In this document: piece after piece, positions 24,401 through 35,283 of the stretch | How the letters are laid out: the number at the start of each line of letters is the position of its first letter | Position numbering within the stretch: position 1 is the stretch's first letter | NCBI GenBank assembly: GCA_033182465.1 | Contig: CP137327.1 | Coordinates: forward strand, 1,736,001-1,800,000 | Length of the DNA: 64,000 bases | Source of the DNA: Sanghuangporus weigelae | Lineage: Eukaryota; Basidiomycota; Agaricomycetes; Hymenochaetales; Hymenochaetaceae | Reading direction: 5' to 3' | Translations under genes and position numbers: made by a program | Notes under the pieces: generated by a model | The model's database searches: none | What the model was told of the DNA's origin: nothing | Seen by the model: the letters and a program-made list of their open reading frames with translations, nothing else

Positions 24401-26013
24401 CGATCAGGGACGGCCGCATCACAAGTCTTGTCGACAAGCAGATTGGGTACGTTTGATCCATTAAAGGCGCACTTGACCGTTGTTGCTCACGCGTTACTCA
24501 AGCCGCGAGCTTATTGTCGGAGGTGAATCCGGCGGTATGGTCATCTTTGAAGACAGGCCTGGCTATTGGGACGCATGGGGTAAGCACCTCTTCATCTCAA
24601 TAATCATCTAGATTTCACTTATCCTGCGTAGACGTTGAAATCCATCACTTGGAGAAACGTACACCTCTTAAATTCTCGGATGTGAAAGTTGTTGCGAGAG
24701 GGCCACTGAGAGCGTCTGTGAGCGCTTCTGTGAAGTTCGGGAAAAGCACCGCGAGAATAAATGTGAGTTACGTCAATGCCATTTTGCAGCGAAGGCATGT
24801 CTAACTATGCCGTCGACCAGATATCTCTTGATGCAGTTTGTGGTGAGTATGCAACACACAAAGCGATTTGATCCATGCTGACTTCGGTGTCAGCAACGGT
24901 TGCACCACAGTCCCGACCCTATTTCCGTTTCGACACTCAAGTCGACTGGCACGAGAGGCACCAGTTCTTGAAATGTAATGAGTTTCTGTTTCCTATCCAA
25001 TAACAATTTATTTGCTAACTCCTTGTTTTAAGTCGAATTGCCGTTAGATATCCATTCTGATAACGCAATCTACGAAACACAGTTTGGATTTGTCCAGCGG
25101 CCGACTCACAGGAATACAACATGGGACGCTGCGAAGTTTGAGGTTTGCGGTCTCAAGGTAGGCGATGGAGTCATCTGCGCATTGAGTGTCATGTTTTCAT
25201 CACGCGAGCATAGTACGCGGATCTAAGCGAATTTGGATATGGCGTAGCCATTTTGTCCGAGTCTAAATACGGCTTCTCTTGTGTCGGGAACATCTTGCGT
25301 ATATCGCTGCTGCGCGGTGCGACAGCCCCCGATGCGGAACAGGATCAAGGCCAACACGAGTTTTCGTGGGCGGTGTTGCCGCACATCGGTCACTTCCTTC
25401 AGTCAGATGTCCCTCAAGCTGCTTATCTATTCAATTCGCCTTTGCACGGTATGTGAAATCCAAATTTTGGACAGGTCGCTTAGTTCAACCCAAATTCGTT
25501 ATTTTAGTTCGCTATGCGTCCGCGGATGCTGTGACGAAGGCAACTTTGTTGCTGAACAAGGCGCCTTTTAGCATCCGTGGGGCACCGAATGTTATTCTTG
25601 AAACGGTCAAGCGGGGAGAAGATGATGACTTCACAGGTTCTGAAAAGAATCAAGCAAAGACAATTGTTCTGCGTGTTTACGAGGCTTTTGGTGGTCACGC
25701 TAAGGCGTTCCTTCGAATCTTCGGGGCATTGCACATTGAGAAAGCATATGAAACGAACATCCTTGAGGATGAAGAAACTGAGTTGAACATCTTCCGAGCG
25801 GCAGAGGATGCTGACATTGGAGATGTGGAGATCAAGCTGGACTTCCGAGGCTTCGAACTCAAGACTGTAAAACTTGTCCTGGGCAATGCCGCTGAACCAG
25901 GCGCAAAGGACGAGTAAGTGGGTTCTTATGACACAGGTGTCAGCCACTGATGACTGTCGCCTTTGCTTGTGGATAGCAGGGCCGCGCGAAAGGATGACTG
26001 GATCAATGTTTGA
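21465..26013 (+). CDS. AMS1: GH38 alpha-mannosidase, vacuolar Ams1 type
   Basis: Twenty-one exons (first 21465-21897, last 25977-26013) give 1148 residues, in the usual range for fungal Ams1. It hydrolyses terminal alpha-mannose from free oligosaccharides and is normally delivered to the vacuole by selective autophagy without a signal peptide; none is seen here (start [14 protein letters not shown]). The N-terminal domain is followed by the zinc site GHCHIDTAWLWPF (His293, Asp295), the nucleophile region [12 protein letters not shown] (Asp405), [23 protein letters not shown], and FHDVLPGSS (His619, a predicted zinc ligand). The C-terminal beta domains follow, with [18 protein letters not shown]. 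Phases of all 20 introns agree. Exons at 23807-23815 (9 nt) and 23868-23886 (19 nt) are microexons. The final short exon adds a DDWINV tail. It is convergent with the MARVEL-like gene, 227 bp away. Confidence 0.92.
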
Positions 26014-26240
26014 AGATGAAATAAGCACTTTTGTTCCTCTGTTCACTGCTGTGAGACTGCTGGTTTTGGCCATGTAGAACATCATGTTTCTTCGACATCG
26101 AAATACATTTACGTCTTTTCATGGCTTGAGTCCCTCAACCGTTTTCGATCCTCACGGCGCTACATAAGTCTGTTCTCGAACAAACTGTTGTTTCCTTAAG
26201 CCAGAGTTTTCTGGCTGAACAACGAACTGACATAGTACAA

Positions 26241-26922
26241 CTAAGAATGGCCAGCAGTGCGTCTCTTCTCTATTTCGTTATAAATCTTCCTCGCACTTAC
26301 TTCCAAAACAGCAAGGTATCGCGCGAGTGTAAGCGTTCCAAATGCAGACCACGCAAGAACGACGATGGTTATCAGTATCCTCCCTTGTTCTCCGGGGCCA
26401 GCACTTGCGCGTGTGGGCCATTCGTGTGTGGCGATAGCGGCGCCGACGAGCCACATGACCCAGATGATAGAATTTAGAGAGATCAGGGTCCAGCGATTCA
26501 GAAGCACAGACTTCAGCGCGGCTCCAACGACACAGTAAACCTCATAAGCCTCATCTTGTGAAGTGGTGGTGTGCGCCATCTCTGCTTTACCAGCAGCAGG
26601 GGTGTGGGAGACGTACGTACTGCGACGCAGAAACAGGAAGATGAAGGGCATGAAGAGGACGGTGAGAACGGAGACCGCGAGAAGTTCTGCGACGATCGGC
26701 TCTGAGCGGAGCGGAATCAATGTATCACAAGAGTCAAGTCCGATTTGCATGACAACTGAATTCGCAGTGCTTACCATATGTGCTCGAGGTTGAAGTCGAT
26801 GAATGAATGCGGAAGGCAGTAAGACCAAGCTCGGCGGCAGCGATTGCCCAGACGACGATGTATAGGGCTTGACGCTCCGGGACAGTGATGAATTCTCGTA
26901 GGTAGGGCCGAGATTCAGACAT
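26241..26922 (-). CDS. MARVEL-like four-helix membrane protein, copy 1
   Basis: Two exons (26922-26775 and 26701-26241) across a 73-nt intron give 202 residues. Four hydrophobic segments are visible: ALYIVVWAIAAAELGLTAF, ELLAVSVLTVLFMPFIFLFL, a third containing IIWVMWLVGAAIAT, and ILITIVVLAWSAFGTLTL. The third segment is followed by the family signature HEWPTR...GPGEQGRI seen in all four paralogues of this window. Compared with the others it has a longer loop between helices 2 and 3. The helix layout resembles basidiomycete MARVEL-domain proteins, which sit in membranes and are thought to act in membrane apposition; I infer no specific role. A CTATAAA box lies about 60 bp upstream. Confidence 0.75.
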
Positions 26923-26980
26923 GAATATAGCGAGTTGTTGTGGTCCAACCTAGACACGATGGTAGGTAGATCGGGAGACA

Positions 26981-26987
26981 TTTATAG
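26981..26987 (-). promoter_or_regulatory. TATA box of MARVEL-like copy 1
   Basis: CTATAAA on the minus strand, 59 bp before the ATG at 26922. Equivalent boxes precede copies 2 and 3. Confidence 0.5.
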
Positions 26988-27319
26988 TGCGAGCTTAGTA
27001 GGAATAGGGAGGGAGTGCGAATGGAGAAAAATGGAATTCAGAGACGACTGATACATGTTTGAGCCTAAAGGTCACCTAAATCTTCCTGGTGCGCTGACGG
27101 GCTGCGAGGACGGGGATGCTGGGGATAAATTTAAAAATTTTGATGACAATGTTTATAGAGGGACTGCACTTTGCTGAGATGGATCCTGTGCTATAGAATG
27201 GGGAAAAACAGCACAGGTCCGAGTCTAGAACAACTCATCGCTATCACAATCTCTCTTTCCGGAAAAGCACTAAACCAGTGGCAATTGTCCCCAGTCGGAC
27301 CTCACTCCGTCTGAGCCTT

Positions 27320-27324
27320 ATCAT
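27320..27324. repeat. Target-site duplication of the copia element, left (ATCAT)
   Basis: The 5 bp next to the left LTR equal the 5 bp after the right LTR (34144-34148). Five-bp duplications are typical of Ty1/copia integrases. Confidence 0.9.
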
Positions 27325-27620
27325 TGTTGGAATCCAAATCGACGAAGTCCTGATCAAGGAATACCTGGAGCACGTGTCTCGGACTGATTTTCTTTCTCGG
27401 TTTATTTTACAGTCGCTATTCGACTTAATTGTTTCATACTTCCGCTTTGTTTCTGTTACTCCTCTATGATGTATTATATTCATCCGATAAATGTCTCGCG
27501 TCTACTTCATTTACAACATACAGAAAATCTATAAATATGTAGTCCATTCCTCATGTATTTCCTTAGTTACCGAATCAACTAGCTGCGTGCTCGAATCATT
27601 CGCTCGCTCCCCTGCTCAGA
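27325..27620 (+). repeat. Left LTR of the copia element
   Basis: Begins TGTTGG. It ends CTCAGA if the ATCAT duplication is taken at face value, so the terminal CA lies two bases in. Same sequence as 33848-34143 as far as I can compare. A TCTATAAATA box lies inside (about 27528). Confidence 0.92.
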
Positions 27621-27631
27621 GGTTATGAGCC
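27621..27631 (+). other. Primer-binding site matching the initiator tRNA-Met anticodon arm
   Basis: GGTTATGAGCC begins at the first base after the left LTR. It is the reverse complement of the GGCTCATAACC anticodon stem-loop of initiator tRNA-Met. Drosophila copia and yeast Ty5 are known to prime from a half tRNA cut in that loop. The assignment rests on sequence complementarity alone. Confidence 0.75.
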
Positions 27632-30600
27632 TTGGCTTTCACTGTGCTTGAGATCCGCTTTGTTTAGTCAAGACGAATTTGGTTTTCAAGAATGACTACC
27701 AATCAATATGCATACGACTTGCTTACCAGTGCTGTACCAAAACTTGAACCTTCGGGGGAAAACTGGGCTATCTTTTCGTATCGTTTCGAAGACGCTGTTC
27801 GTGCCAAACGCATCTGGGGCCATTTTGATGGCACTTCTACTCGTCCTGGACCTGCTGCAGCGACTGCACCTTCAGGGACGCAACTAGGGCCTCAGCAATG
27901 GCCACCTATAGGAACTGGGAGTGCGCTTGGCACAACGCAGCCCCCGGGCACTTCATCCTCGACCCCAGCTGCACCGCAAGCTCGTCGAGCAACGAGATCC
28001 CAGACCCAGCCAGCAGCAGCAGCAACAGCCGCTCCAGCTACTCAGACACAACCGCAGGTGACTGGAACAGTCCCTCCAGCTCAAATGCCCTTGCCGCCTT
28101 CTGCTCCATCTATGCCGATGCCTCCTACTGCAGAAGAAAAGAATGCTCAGCAAGATTGGGACAATAGCGAAGCCTTGTCCCAATACTTACTTTTGCAAAG
28201 GATTCCCGACTCAACTTTAATGCGTGTCTGCCAATTCCCCACTGTCACGCAACGATGGACCACAATTGTCATTGAGTACACAGACAAGTCTATGTATGCT
28301 CAAACGTCCCTCAAAGCCGAATTCCTTGAGTCGAAGTGTCCTAAAGGATCAAATGTCAAAACCTTTCTGTCAGATCTACGTTCTAAACGAGAAACACTCA
28401 CCCAGTCTGGTGTAACTGTTTCGGATGATGATTTCCACTCTACAATCATCTCTAGCTTGCCTAGACACCTAACCAAATTTGCATCAGTGCAAATAACTTC
28501 TGCTGAACTTACTACTAGAAATGCCGCTGCTATGTTTGGCTTGCAGCTACCCCCCGGTGCTCTTCAAGCTATGCGAACTGTCGATCCTGACGTCCTGATT
28601 CATATAGTCTCTGACGAATCTGAAAGAGAAGCCAAGGAACGCAAAAAACGAATTACGAATCGTGATCAGAAGCAGAATATGAACAGCAAAGTCAAAAACA
28701 AAGCACTCACTGTTCAAAATCACCCAAGAGACACTCAAACTTGCTATAACTGCAATAGAACTGGGCACATTGCAAAGTACTGCCGCTTGCCTCGCAAGGA
28801 CAGAAATCGTCAGAATGGTTCGAACAAACGAAACGAGCCAAGGAACTCGCCGAAAGAGAAGGAATCAAACGATTCTGCAAGGAACGCTGCCAATGCAGCT
28901 GTGGATTCTGATTCAGAATTGGATTGGGCCTGTTTTGCCCAGGATCGGTGGGAGAAATATGGAAATGAGCCTGATGAGGCTGTCGACTTGCACAGGCACA
29001 TTACATGTGCATCTGGATTCGAAGATTGGCTCAACAAGCCATTCGAGTACTGTGGAGGAAAGCAAGAGATCAGTGTAATAACTGAGCTAGCAAATAAAAT
29101 ATCAGACGCACCTGATTCTTCTGGAGAACTTGAGGAGTGCAAGGTTATCCTCGACTCTGGAGCTATGAAACATTTATCACTGTATAAAGAAGATTTTGTT
29201 GAACTTCGGCCCATTGAACCGAAGCCATTCGAGATGCTCAACAAGCCGATCCACATTGTAGGAATCGTGACACTTGCTATAGACATGCCAAATGGACATG
29301 CCGTAACCAGATTGAACATAGAAAATGTTCACTACACACCTGGTTCCCCTTACATGCTCTTGTCTACTGGTTCCTTTGATCGATCTGGCTTCACGTACTC
29401 TGGTGGAAATGGAACCTGCAGTTTTTCCGACTCAACTGGACGTCAGATCGCTTTGCTGAAGCTCACAAAGAATGGTCTCTACAAGTTTACTCATCAGCCA
29501 ATAAAGGATTGGAGGGACAAGGTTTTACTCACTGACGACAAGATGTCTGTAAAGATACTTCATGCTAGACTCGGACACATCTCACCTGTTTCTGCCATGC
29601 AAATGGTGAAGGATGGTGTAATTCTAGGAGTAAAACTTGACAAAGCTTCTCCTTGGTTGGCTTCTTGTGAATCCTGCATCTATGGACATGCCACTCGAAA
29701 GGAAATTTTGAAGACCAGAGCTGGTGAACTTGCGAAGAAATTTGGTGATGAGATCCATTCTGATCTCTGGGGGCCTGCACCTGTTCAGTCAATAGGAGGA
29801 AAACAATACTATGTTATCTTCACTGATGATTCAACACGCTACTCCGCGATTTTCATCCTTCGTTCCAAGTCACAAACCCTAGATGCATATAAAACCTTCG
29901 CAAATTGGTGTTTTACTCAGCATGTAGCAAGAATCAAACATTTTCATTCCGATCGAGGCGGCGAATTTACTGGAACCCAATTCGTCAATTTCTTGAACTC
30001 TCAAGGAACTGAACAAAAACTCACCACACATGATACTCCTGAACACAATAGTGTCACCAAATGCCTGAATAGGACCATCGGAGAAAGAGTTCCATTGATG
30101 CTACACGCAAGTAGCCTGCCGAAAAATTTATGGGCCGAATGTGCAAAGCATGCCATCTGGCTAAAGAATAGAACATCAATAAAAACTTTGGAAGGACAAA
30201 TGCCATTTGAAGCACTCACCGGTGTGAAGCCGAACCTATCTGGGCTTCAAGAATGGGGTACTAAGTGTTGAGTACATGACAACACCAATTCCAAACTTGA
30301 CAGACACGCCCGTGAAGGTCGTTGGCTCGGTTACGATCTCAATTCAAATGGCTCCCGCATTTATTGGCTCGAAACGAAATCTGTATCTGTCAAAAGGAGC
30401 ATCTATTTCTCACCTGAATCTGCAGAGTTGGACCATTTTGAGGGGGAGAACCCGCAACCGTCATTAACATCAAGCAGATTACGAAATTTTGAACCAAATG
30501 ACGCTCACCAAGACAAAATGGCCCCAACTCATTCAGACGACAATTCCCAACGTGAAGGAAGAGTCAGAAAGACATCTGCCTATGTGAGGCGAGTCATGGC

Positions 30601-31693
30601 TGGTGGTGGCGAGCTCTCAAGAGCAATGCAGACGAATGCCGCAGCAGTAGCTGCAGATGTGACCGATGAAAAGGAGGATGGTTTTGATGACGAATACGCC
30701 CTCGCTGCAGTGATGGATCTTGAGGATCCAGTGGAACCAAGGACGATTCAGGAGGCCAGAAGTCTATCAGAATGGCCCTTATGGGAGAACACTATAAAGG
30801 AGGAGCTGGGAGCTTTAGAAGCTGCTGAAACGTGGGAGGTTGGATATGCACCTAAAGGAGCCAACATCGTGGGCTCCAAATGGGTCTTCAAGGTCAAGAA
30901 GGACTCTTCGGGCAAGCCTGTACGCTATAAAGCGAGGCTAGTTGCACAAGGATTCAGCCAAGTACCAGGAGTCGATTTCTTTGGAATGTATGCACCTGTC
31001 GCAAAACTGTCCACCGTTCGAACGATCCTCGCAATGGCCGCCCAATTTGACATGGAAATTGAGCAAATCGATGTCAAAAGTGCTTACCTGAATGGGGAAT
31101 TCAAAGATGGGGAACAAATCTACATGAGGCTGCCTCCGGGATATGGGATGGACAAGATGATGGTGTACAAACTACAGAAACCAATTTACGGCCTAAAGCA
31201 GTCTGGTCGTAAATGGTACCAAAAAGTCACGTGGATTCTTGTCAATCAACTCGATTTCAAATGCAGTGATCTCGACCTCGGAGCTTTCTACTGTAGGGAT
31301 GGGGACGATCTTATTGTGATCGTCATTCACGTTGACGATTTTACAATCGCCACTGATCGACACAGTCAAATCTTGGAATTCAAGTTTCGCCTTTGAACTT
31401 TCGTAGAAATCTCAGACTTAGGTGAACTAAACTGGCTACTGGGCATCAAAATTAATCGAAATTGTCTTCAAGGAACTATCAGCCTCTCTCAGCATTCCTA
31501 CATTGAATCTATACTTTGCAGGTTTAATTTCGACCAACTCAAAACTGTCAACAGTCCTATGGATCTGAACATTCGTCTCAGTACAGCCCAGACGCCTTCC
31601 ACCTCGGAAGAACTTGGTATAATGCGCAACGTACCTTACAGGGAGTGCATTGGCTCTCTTATGTATGCTTCTTTGGCTACCAGGCCTGATATC

Positions 31694-33232
31694 TGTTAGG
31701 ACCAGTGTTTTTAGACGAGGTGGTCAGTCTAAGCGTACCGGAACAAGTCCCTGCTTATTCCTTCTGATGATAATTGATTGGAGACGGAACGAAGGTTATA
31801 GATGTACTACTTTAGAAGCGAGCGATAGGCTCAAGCTTGACCTCAGTAGTGGAACAGGGTTTCAATCAAAGGGTACAGTTTTCGATTGAGAGTACAAAAT
31901 AATTTTGCTGAGGGACAATGCCCCGCTCAGCTGGCCCTTAAATAACCTATTTACTAAATAGTACCGACTACCTATTACTACCGACTACAGCCTTGCTATT
32001 GGTCTAGACAATATGTTTTCTCTGACACCAGTACTCTACTCTGGTGCCAACACCGATACTTTCCTCTAGTGTTGAATCACAATACTTCTACCATATTAGG
32101 AGGGTTTGTTTGAGTCCTACTACCCCGATGCTTCGAGAAGCTTCTTCCGTGCTTCCTCCGATCTGCAATTGTTATCACATGTTAATCTCTCCTTATCTTT
32201 ACCCCGCGATCCTTCTCCGTTCCCAGACGGGTTCCCATGATAGTTGCCAAGCTATCGCTTCTCTGGCGCTCCGTTCCCGGGCCGAGCTTCTGCCGCTTAA
32301 TCCTCGATCATGGGGGAGATAGTGATATCAGGGTTAGAGATCGGCAGAGCTTGCCGATCTTCTCCCGGCGCATGAGTGTACTCCGCTACACTCCTTCTGT
32401 GCCTCGCCGCGACTTCGATGTCCGATAGTTGTAGTCCTGGGCCCGTGGTTAGCCGTAGCCTCTGTCCAAAGTGCTCGCGGCCATTCCACTCGTCAACTGT
32501 AATTACCCCTGGCTCTGACGCTCGCCAAGCCTGCATCAAGCGTTCTATCGCTTCTTCCGTAAGATGTTCAATGTCCGAAGGTGGCCGCTTGTAAACTGGC
32601 CAATCTACTTCCACTGCCGTGTGACTGCACAAGGTCTGGTGCCGATGCTGATTGATCCAAGCTCGCACGCCGACCTTTAATGCATAGACATCCCTATCGC
32701 TAAGCCATATGGATACCTCATGGTCGTATGCACTCATTCCGTGGTTCGGTAATGGTTGGTCTTCTGTTCGTTCCGAGGGTCCGGGCTTATGCCGAATCTT
32801 GACATCGGCTGCTTCCCTTGACACTAACCGTTCCGTGAAGTTCTTCATGAGCCATTCCGCAAGTACCCAGCTTCGTTGGTAGGCCAAGTAACAATTGGCG
32901 CACACCAAGCTCTCATGTACAAATCTTCTAGTTGCACCACGCCGATAATGTCTTCGTTGCAGGAGTTCCGTATACCTTGCGATATTCCTTTCTTCCATCG
33001 CCGCCAGACTGCGTTCCGGCGGTGGAGTATGTCCAATGTGCATATTAGTTAGTCCTAATTGCAAATCATTAGAGTCCTCCGTGTCTTCTCCAGACGATCC
33101 GTGGTTTGCTACTCTTGAGTCGCCACCACTGTTCTGCCGTAGTAGCCTTTCGAAATAGTCTTGATTTGGCATCGCAACTCGGTGTGTAAAATTTAGCCCA
33201 CGCCGTATTAGATAACCACAATTTTCGTAACA
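31694..33232 (-). mobile_element. Nested 1539-bp LTR-like insertion with 5-bp target duplication
   Basis: It interrupts the copia reverse transcriptase within its RPDI(A)FAV motif. The 5 bp ATATC are repeated at 31689-31693 and 33233-33237, and removing insertion plus one copy restores the reading frame. The ends are TGTTAGG and CGTAACA, the TG...CA form of LTRs, forming a short imperfect inverted terminal repeat. I see no internal direct repeat, so it is either a solo LTR of a large element or a non-autonomous LTR-type element. It contains a 291-codon open frame on the minus strand. The given strand is that of the open frame; the element's own polarity is not known. Confidence 0.85.
32297..33172 (-). 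CDS. Intact 291-codon ORF inside the nested insertion, function unknown
   Basis: The frame starts with an ATG 60 bp from one end of the insertion (MPNQDYFERLL) and runs without a stop for 876 nt, occupying 57 percent of it. The product is hydrophilic. It has an acidic Ser/Asp-rich N-terminus, a central CANCYLAYQRSWVL segment with a CxxC pair, and helical charged stretches (HLTEEAIERLMQAW). I recognise no Gag, protease, RT or transposase motif. An open frame this long in a solo LTR is unusual. It may be an LTR-borne accessory gene, or a chance frame in a young GC-balanced element. Confidence 0.4.
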   Translation of the reverse strand: MPNQDYFERLLRQNSGGDSRVANHGSSGEDTEDSNDLQLGLTNMHIGHTPPPERSLAAMEERNIARYTELLQRRHYRRGATRRFVHESLVCANCYLAYQRSWVLAEWLMKNFTERLVSREAADVKIRHKPGPSERTEDQPLPNHGMSAYDHEVSIWLSDRDVYALKVGVRAWINQHRHQTLCSHTAVEVDWPVYKRPPSDIEHLTEEAIERLMQAWRASEPGVITVDEWNGREHFGQRLRLTTGPGLQLSDIEVAARHRRSVAEYTHAPGEDRQALPISNPDITISPMIED

Positions 33233-33838
33233 ATATCGCTTTTGCGGTCACCTTGCTCTTGAAATTTTCTATTAAACCTGGTTTGCCTCACTGGGAAGCT
33301 GTTAGGCGTGTATTTGCCTATCTGAAGGGTACCAAAGAACTTTGGTTAACTTACGGAGGTGTGGATTACAAGGAACTGAAGGGTTTTACCGATGCGGATG
33401 GAAGTGTTCAAGAAGACTGTTGTGCGATCTCTGGAAATGTTTTTCTAATTAACAGGGGCGCTGTTTCATGGTACTCGAAAACTCAGGAGCTTGTTTCTCT
33501 CTCTACTACGGAATCCGAATACATCGCAGCCGTTCATGCTGCGAAGGAAGCGATCTGGCTCAAACAACTTATTACTCAAATCTTCGAAGCATCGCCAGAA
33601 CCTACAACAATTTATTTGGATAATAAATCAGCTATACATCTTACCCAGAACTGTCAATTCCGTGCAAGAACAAAGCATATCGACGTCCGCTACCATTTCT
33701 TACGCTGGGCTTGCGAAAACGGCAAAGTCAAACTTATTTATTGTCCTACCGAAGATATGACAGCCAACGTCCTTACGAAACCTCTTCCTGGCTTCAAGGT
33801 CAAACATTTTGCATTCGAATTAGGACTCCGCACGATTT

Positions 33839-33847
33839 GAGGGGGAG
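33839..33847 (+). other. Polypurine tract of the copia element
   Basis: GAGGGGGAG abuts the right LTR and overlaps the pol stop codon. This is the plus-strand primer position in LTR retrotransposons. Confidence 0.8.
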
Positions 33848-34143
33848 TGTTGGAATCCAAATCGACGAAGTCCTGATCAAGGAATACCTGGAGCACGTGT
33901 CTCGGACTGATTTTCTTTCTCGGTTTATTTTACAGTCGCTATTCGACTTAATTGTTTCATACTTCCGCTTTGTTTCTGTTACTCCTCTATGATGTATTAT
34001 ATTCATCCGATAAATGTCTCGCGTCTACTTCATTTACAACATACAGAAAATCTATAAATATGTAGTCCATTCCTCATGTATTTCCTTAGTTACCGAATCA
34101 ACTAGCTGCGTGCTCGAATCATTCGCTCGCTCCCCTGCTCAGA
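33848..34143 (+). repeat. Right LTR of the copia element
   Basis: 296 bp, apparently identical to the left LTR, followed by the ATCAT duplication at 34144-34148. Confidence 0.92.
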
Positions 34144-34543
34144 ATCATTTCCCTCCGTCATCCTTTAGAAGAGACCTGTGTTGGACCTTCGAAGGACATA
34201 AACGTTTTGCGTCCTCCCCAAAATCGCACAGAAAATTGAGCTGCTGCAATCCACCTTAAAGTAAACTCAGTTCTACTTACAGTATGCACAACTGGATTCG
34301 AACAAAGAGGTAAGAAGATTTTGATAATAATAACGAAAGCAATACGCATTGCTACCGAACTTCTATTACACACGCAGACAAATTGAAATTATCAGAAAAG
34401 CTAATCTGTAAATACGAGCTGAAATTGCACGCGAATATTACAAACATTGTCTATCGCTAGATAAAAGATAAAAATAATTTTTGAAGTGAAAACAGTAACT
34501 AAATCGGATAAAAAGGGAATAATGGCAGAATAACATAAGAACT

Positions 34544-35173
34544 CTATACATTCTCCGCAGAAGCAGTTGCAGCGCCACTGTGCGCGCCGCCACTGGCAGA
34601 ACCCCCGCTCGTGGAGGACTTCTCCCGAGCCTGAGCCGATCCGAGTCCTCCGCCTCCACTTCCAGCGTTCTTGGCTGCGTACTCCATCGCCGAAAACACT
34701 TTGACAAGGGTGAGCAAACCAAACTCGATCCACGCGAAGGCTATGATTGTTGTGAGGATTCTTCCCTGTTTACCCGGGCCTGCGAAAGAGCGTCTGGGCC
34801 ACTTGTGCGTTGCGATTGCTCCACCGACGAGCCACATTATCCAGAGGATGAGGTTGCGCACGCTTTCGCTGTGCAAGAAACCGAGACGTTTCCTGGAAGG
34901 ACGGAGAATGCCGCGAAGAGTAAGGAGGATGACGGGAATCCATGTGATGGTCAGAATTGAAGTGACGAGAAGCTCGACAATGATTGGATCTGCGGAAGGA
35001 TAAATTAATAATTAATAAGGAAGGAAATAGACCTAAAATGGCTGACCATATGTGTCAAAAGTGTCATTTGTGTAGCGTATGCGGTACGCTGTTAGGCCTA
35101 GTTCGATGACGGCGAAGGTCCAAAGGAGGCCGTACAAAGCTCCACGGTGAGGAACATAAGAGTCCCGAGCCAT
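34544..35173 (-). CDS. MARVEL-like four-helix membrane protein, copy 2
   Basis: Two exons (35173-35047, 34989-34544), 57-nt... intron (34990-35046), 190 residues. It starts MARDSYVPHRGALYGLLW. The hydrophobic segments correspond to those of copies 1 and 3: LLWTFAVIELGLTAY, IIVELLVTSILTITWIPVIL, LILWIMWLVGGAIAT and ILTTIIAFAWIEFGLLTL. The WPRRSFAGPGKQGR loop is conserved. The C-terminal tail is Gly/Ser/Ala-rich and presumably disordered. It is closest to copy 3, with the same first-exon length (127 nt) and phase. The copia element inserted 396 bp downstream of its stop. Confidence 0.78.
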
Positions 35174-35274
35174 TATGCTAGAGAATCCGCTCATCGGTGA
35201 AAGTATCGAGATTGCAGAGAAGGATTAATGTGAGGTGAGAGAGATAGGGCAGAAGCAGACCAGAATTGAACCGG

Positions 35275-35283
35275 TTTTTATAG
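35275..35283 (-). promoter_or_regulatory. TATA box of MARVEL-like copy 2
   Basis: CTATAAAAA on the minus strand, about 100 bp before the ATG at 35173. Confidence 0.5.

Larger units (their letters stand above)
27692..33840 (+). pseudogene. Copia Gag-Pol polyprotein, disrupted
   Basis: The open part 27692-30271 starts MTTNQYAYDLL and carries Gag with a Gln/Pro/Ala-rich low-complexity segment, a CCHC zinc knuckle (CYNCNRTGHIAKYC, about residue 351), a DSGA aspartic protease site, the HHCC integrase domain and the DDE core with Asp in HSDLWG and HSDRGGEF. The third catalytic position, normally Glu in the NGVAER-type motif, is Lys here (NSVTKCLNRT). A TGA ends the frame at 30269-30271, where the family has Trp. 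The same frame continues through the reverse transcriptase (HVDDFTIA intact) to a second TGA at 31394-31396, where CGA would be expected. The 1539-bp insertion follows at 31694. RNase H resumes at 33233 (TDADGS, TTESEY, YLDNKSA) to the stop at 33838-33840. It cannot make a full polyprotein. Confidence 0.9.
27325..34143 (+). mobile_element. Ty1/copia LTR retrotransposon, full length but defective, with nested insertion
   Basis: The element has 296-bp LTRs (27325-27620, 33848-34143), a 5-bp target duplication ATCAT, a primer-binding site directly after the left LTR and a purine tract directly before the right LTR. The internal part has the copia order Gag - protease - integrase - reverse transcriptase - RNase H in one frame. 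Two in-frame TGA codons and a 1539-bp insertion interrupt it. The two LTRs look identical, so the last integration should be recent. It sits between MARVEL-like copies 1 and 2. Confidence 0.95.

Noticed and set aside
31694-33232. Reading the nested insertion as a DNA transposon or Helitron
   Set aside because: The 5-bp target duplication and TG...CA ends fit LTR-type integration, and no transposase or Rep/helicase motif is present.
27278-34006. Short frames inside both copies of the LTR
   Set aside because: They are identical because the LTRs are identical, and they contain no protein motif.
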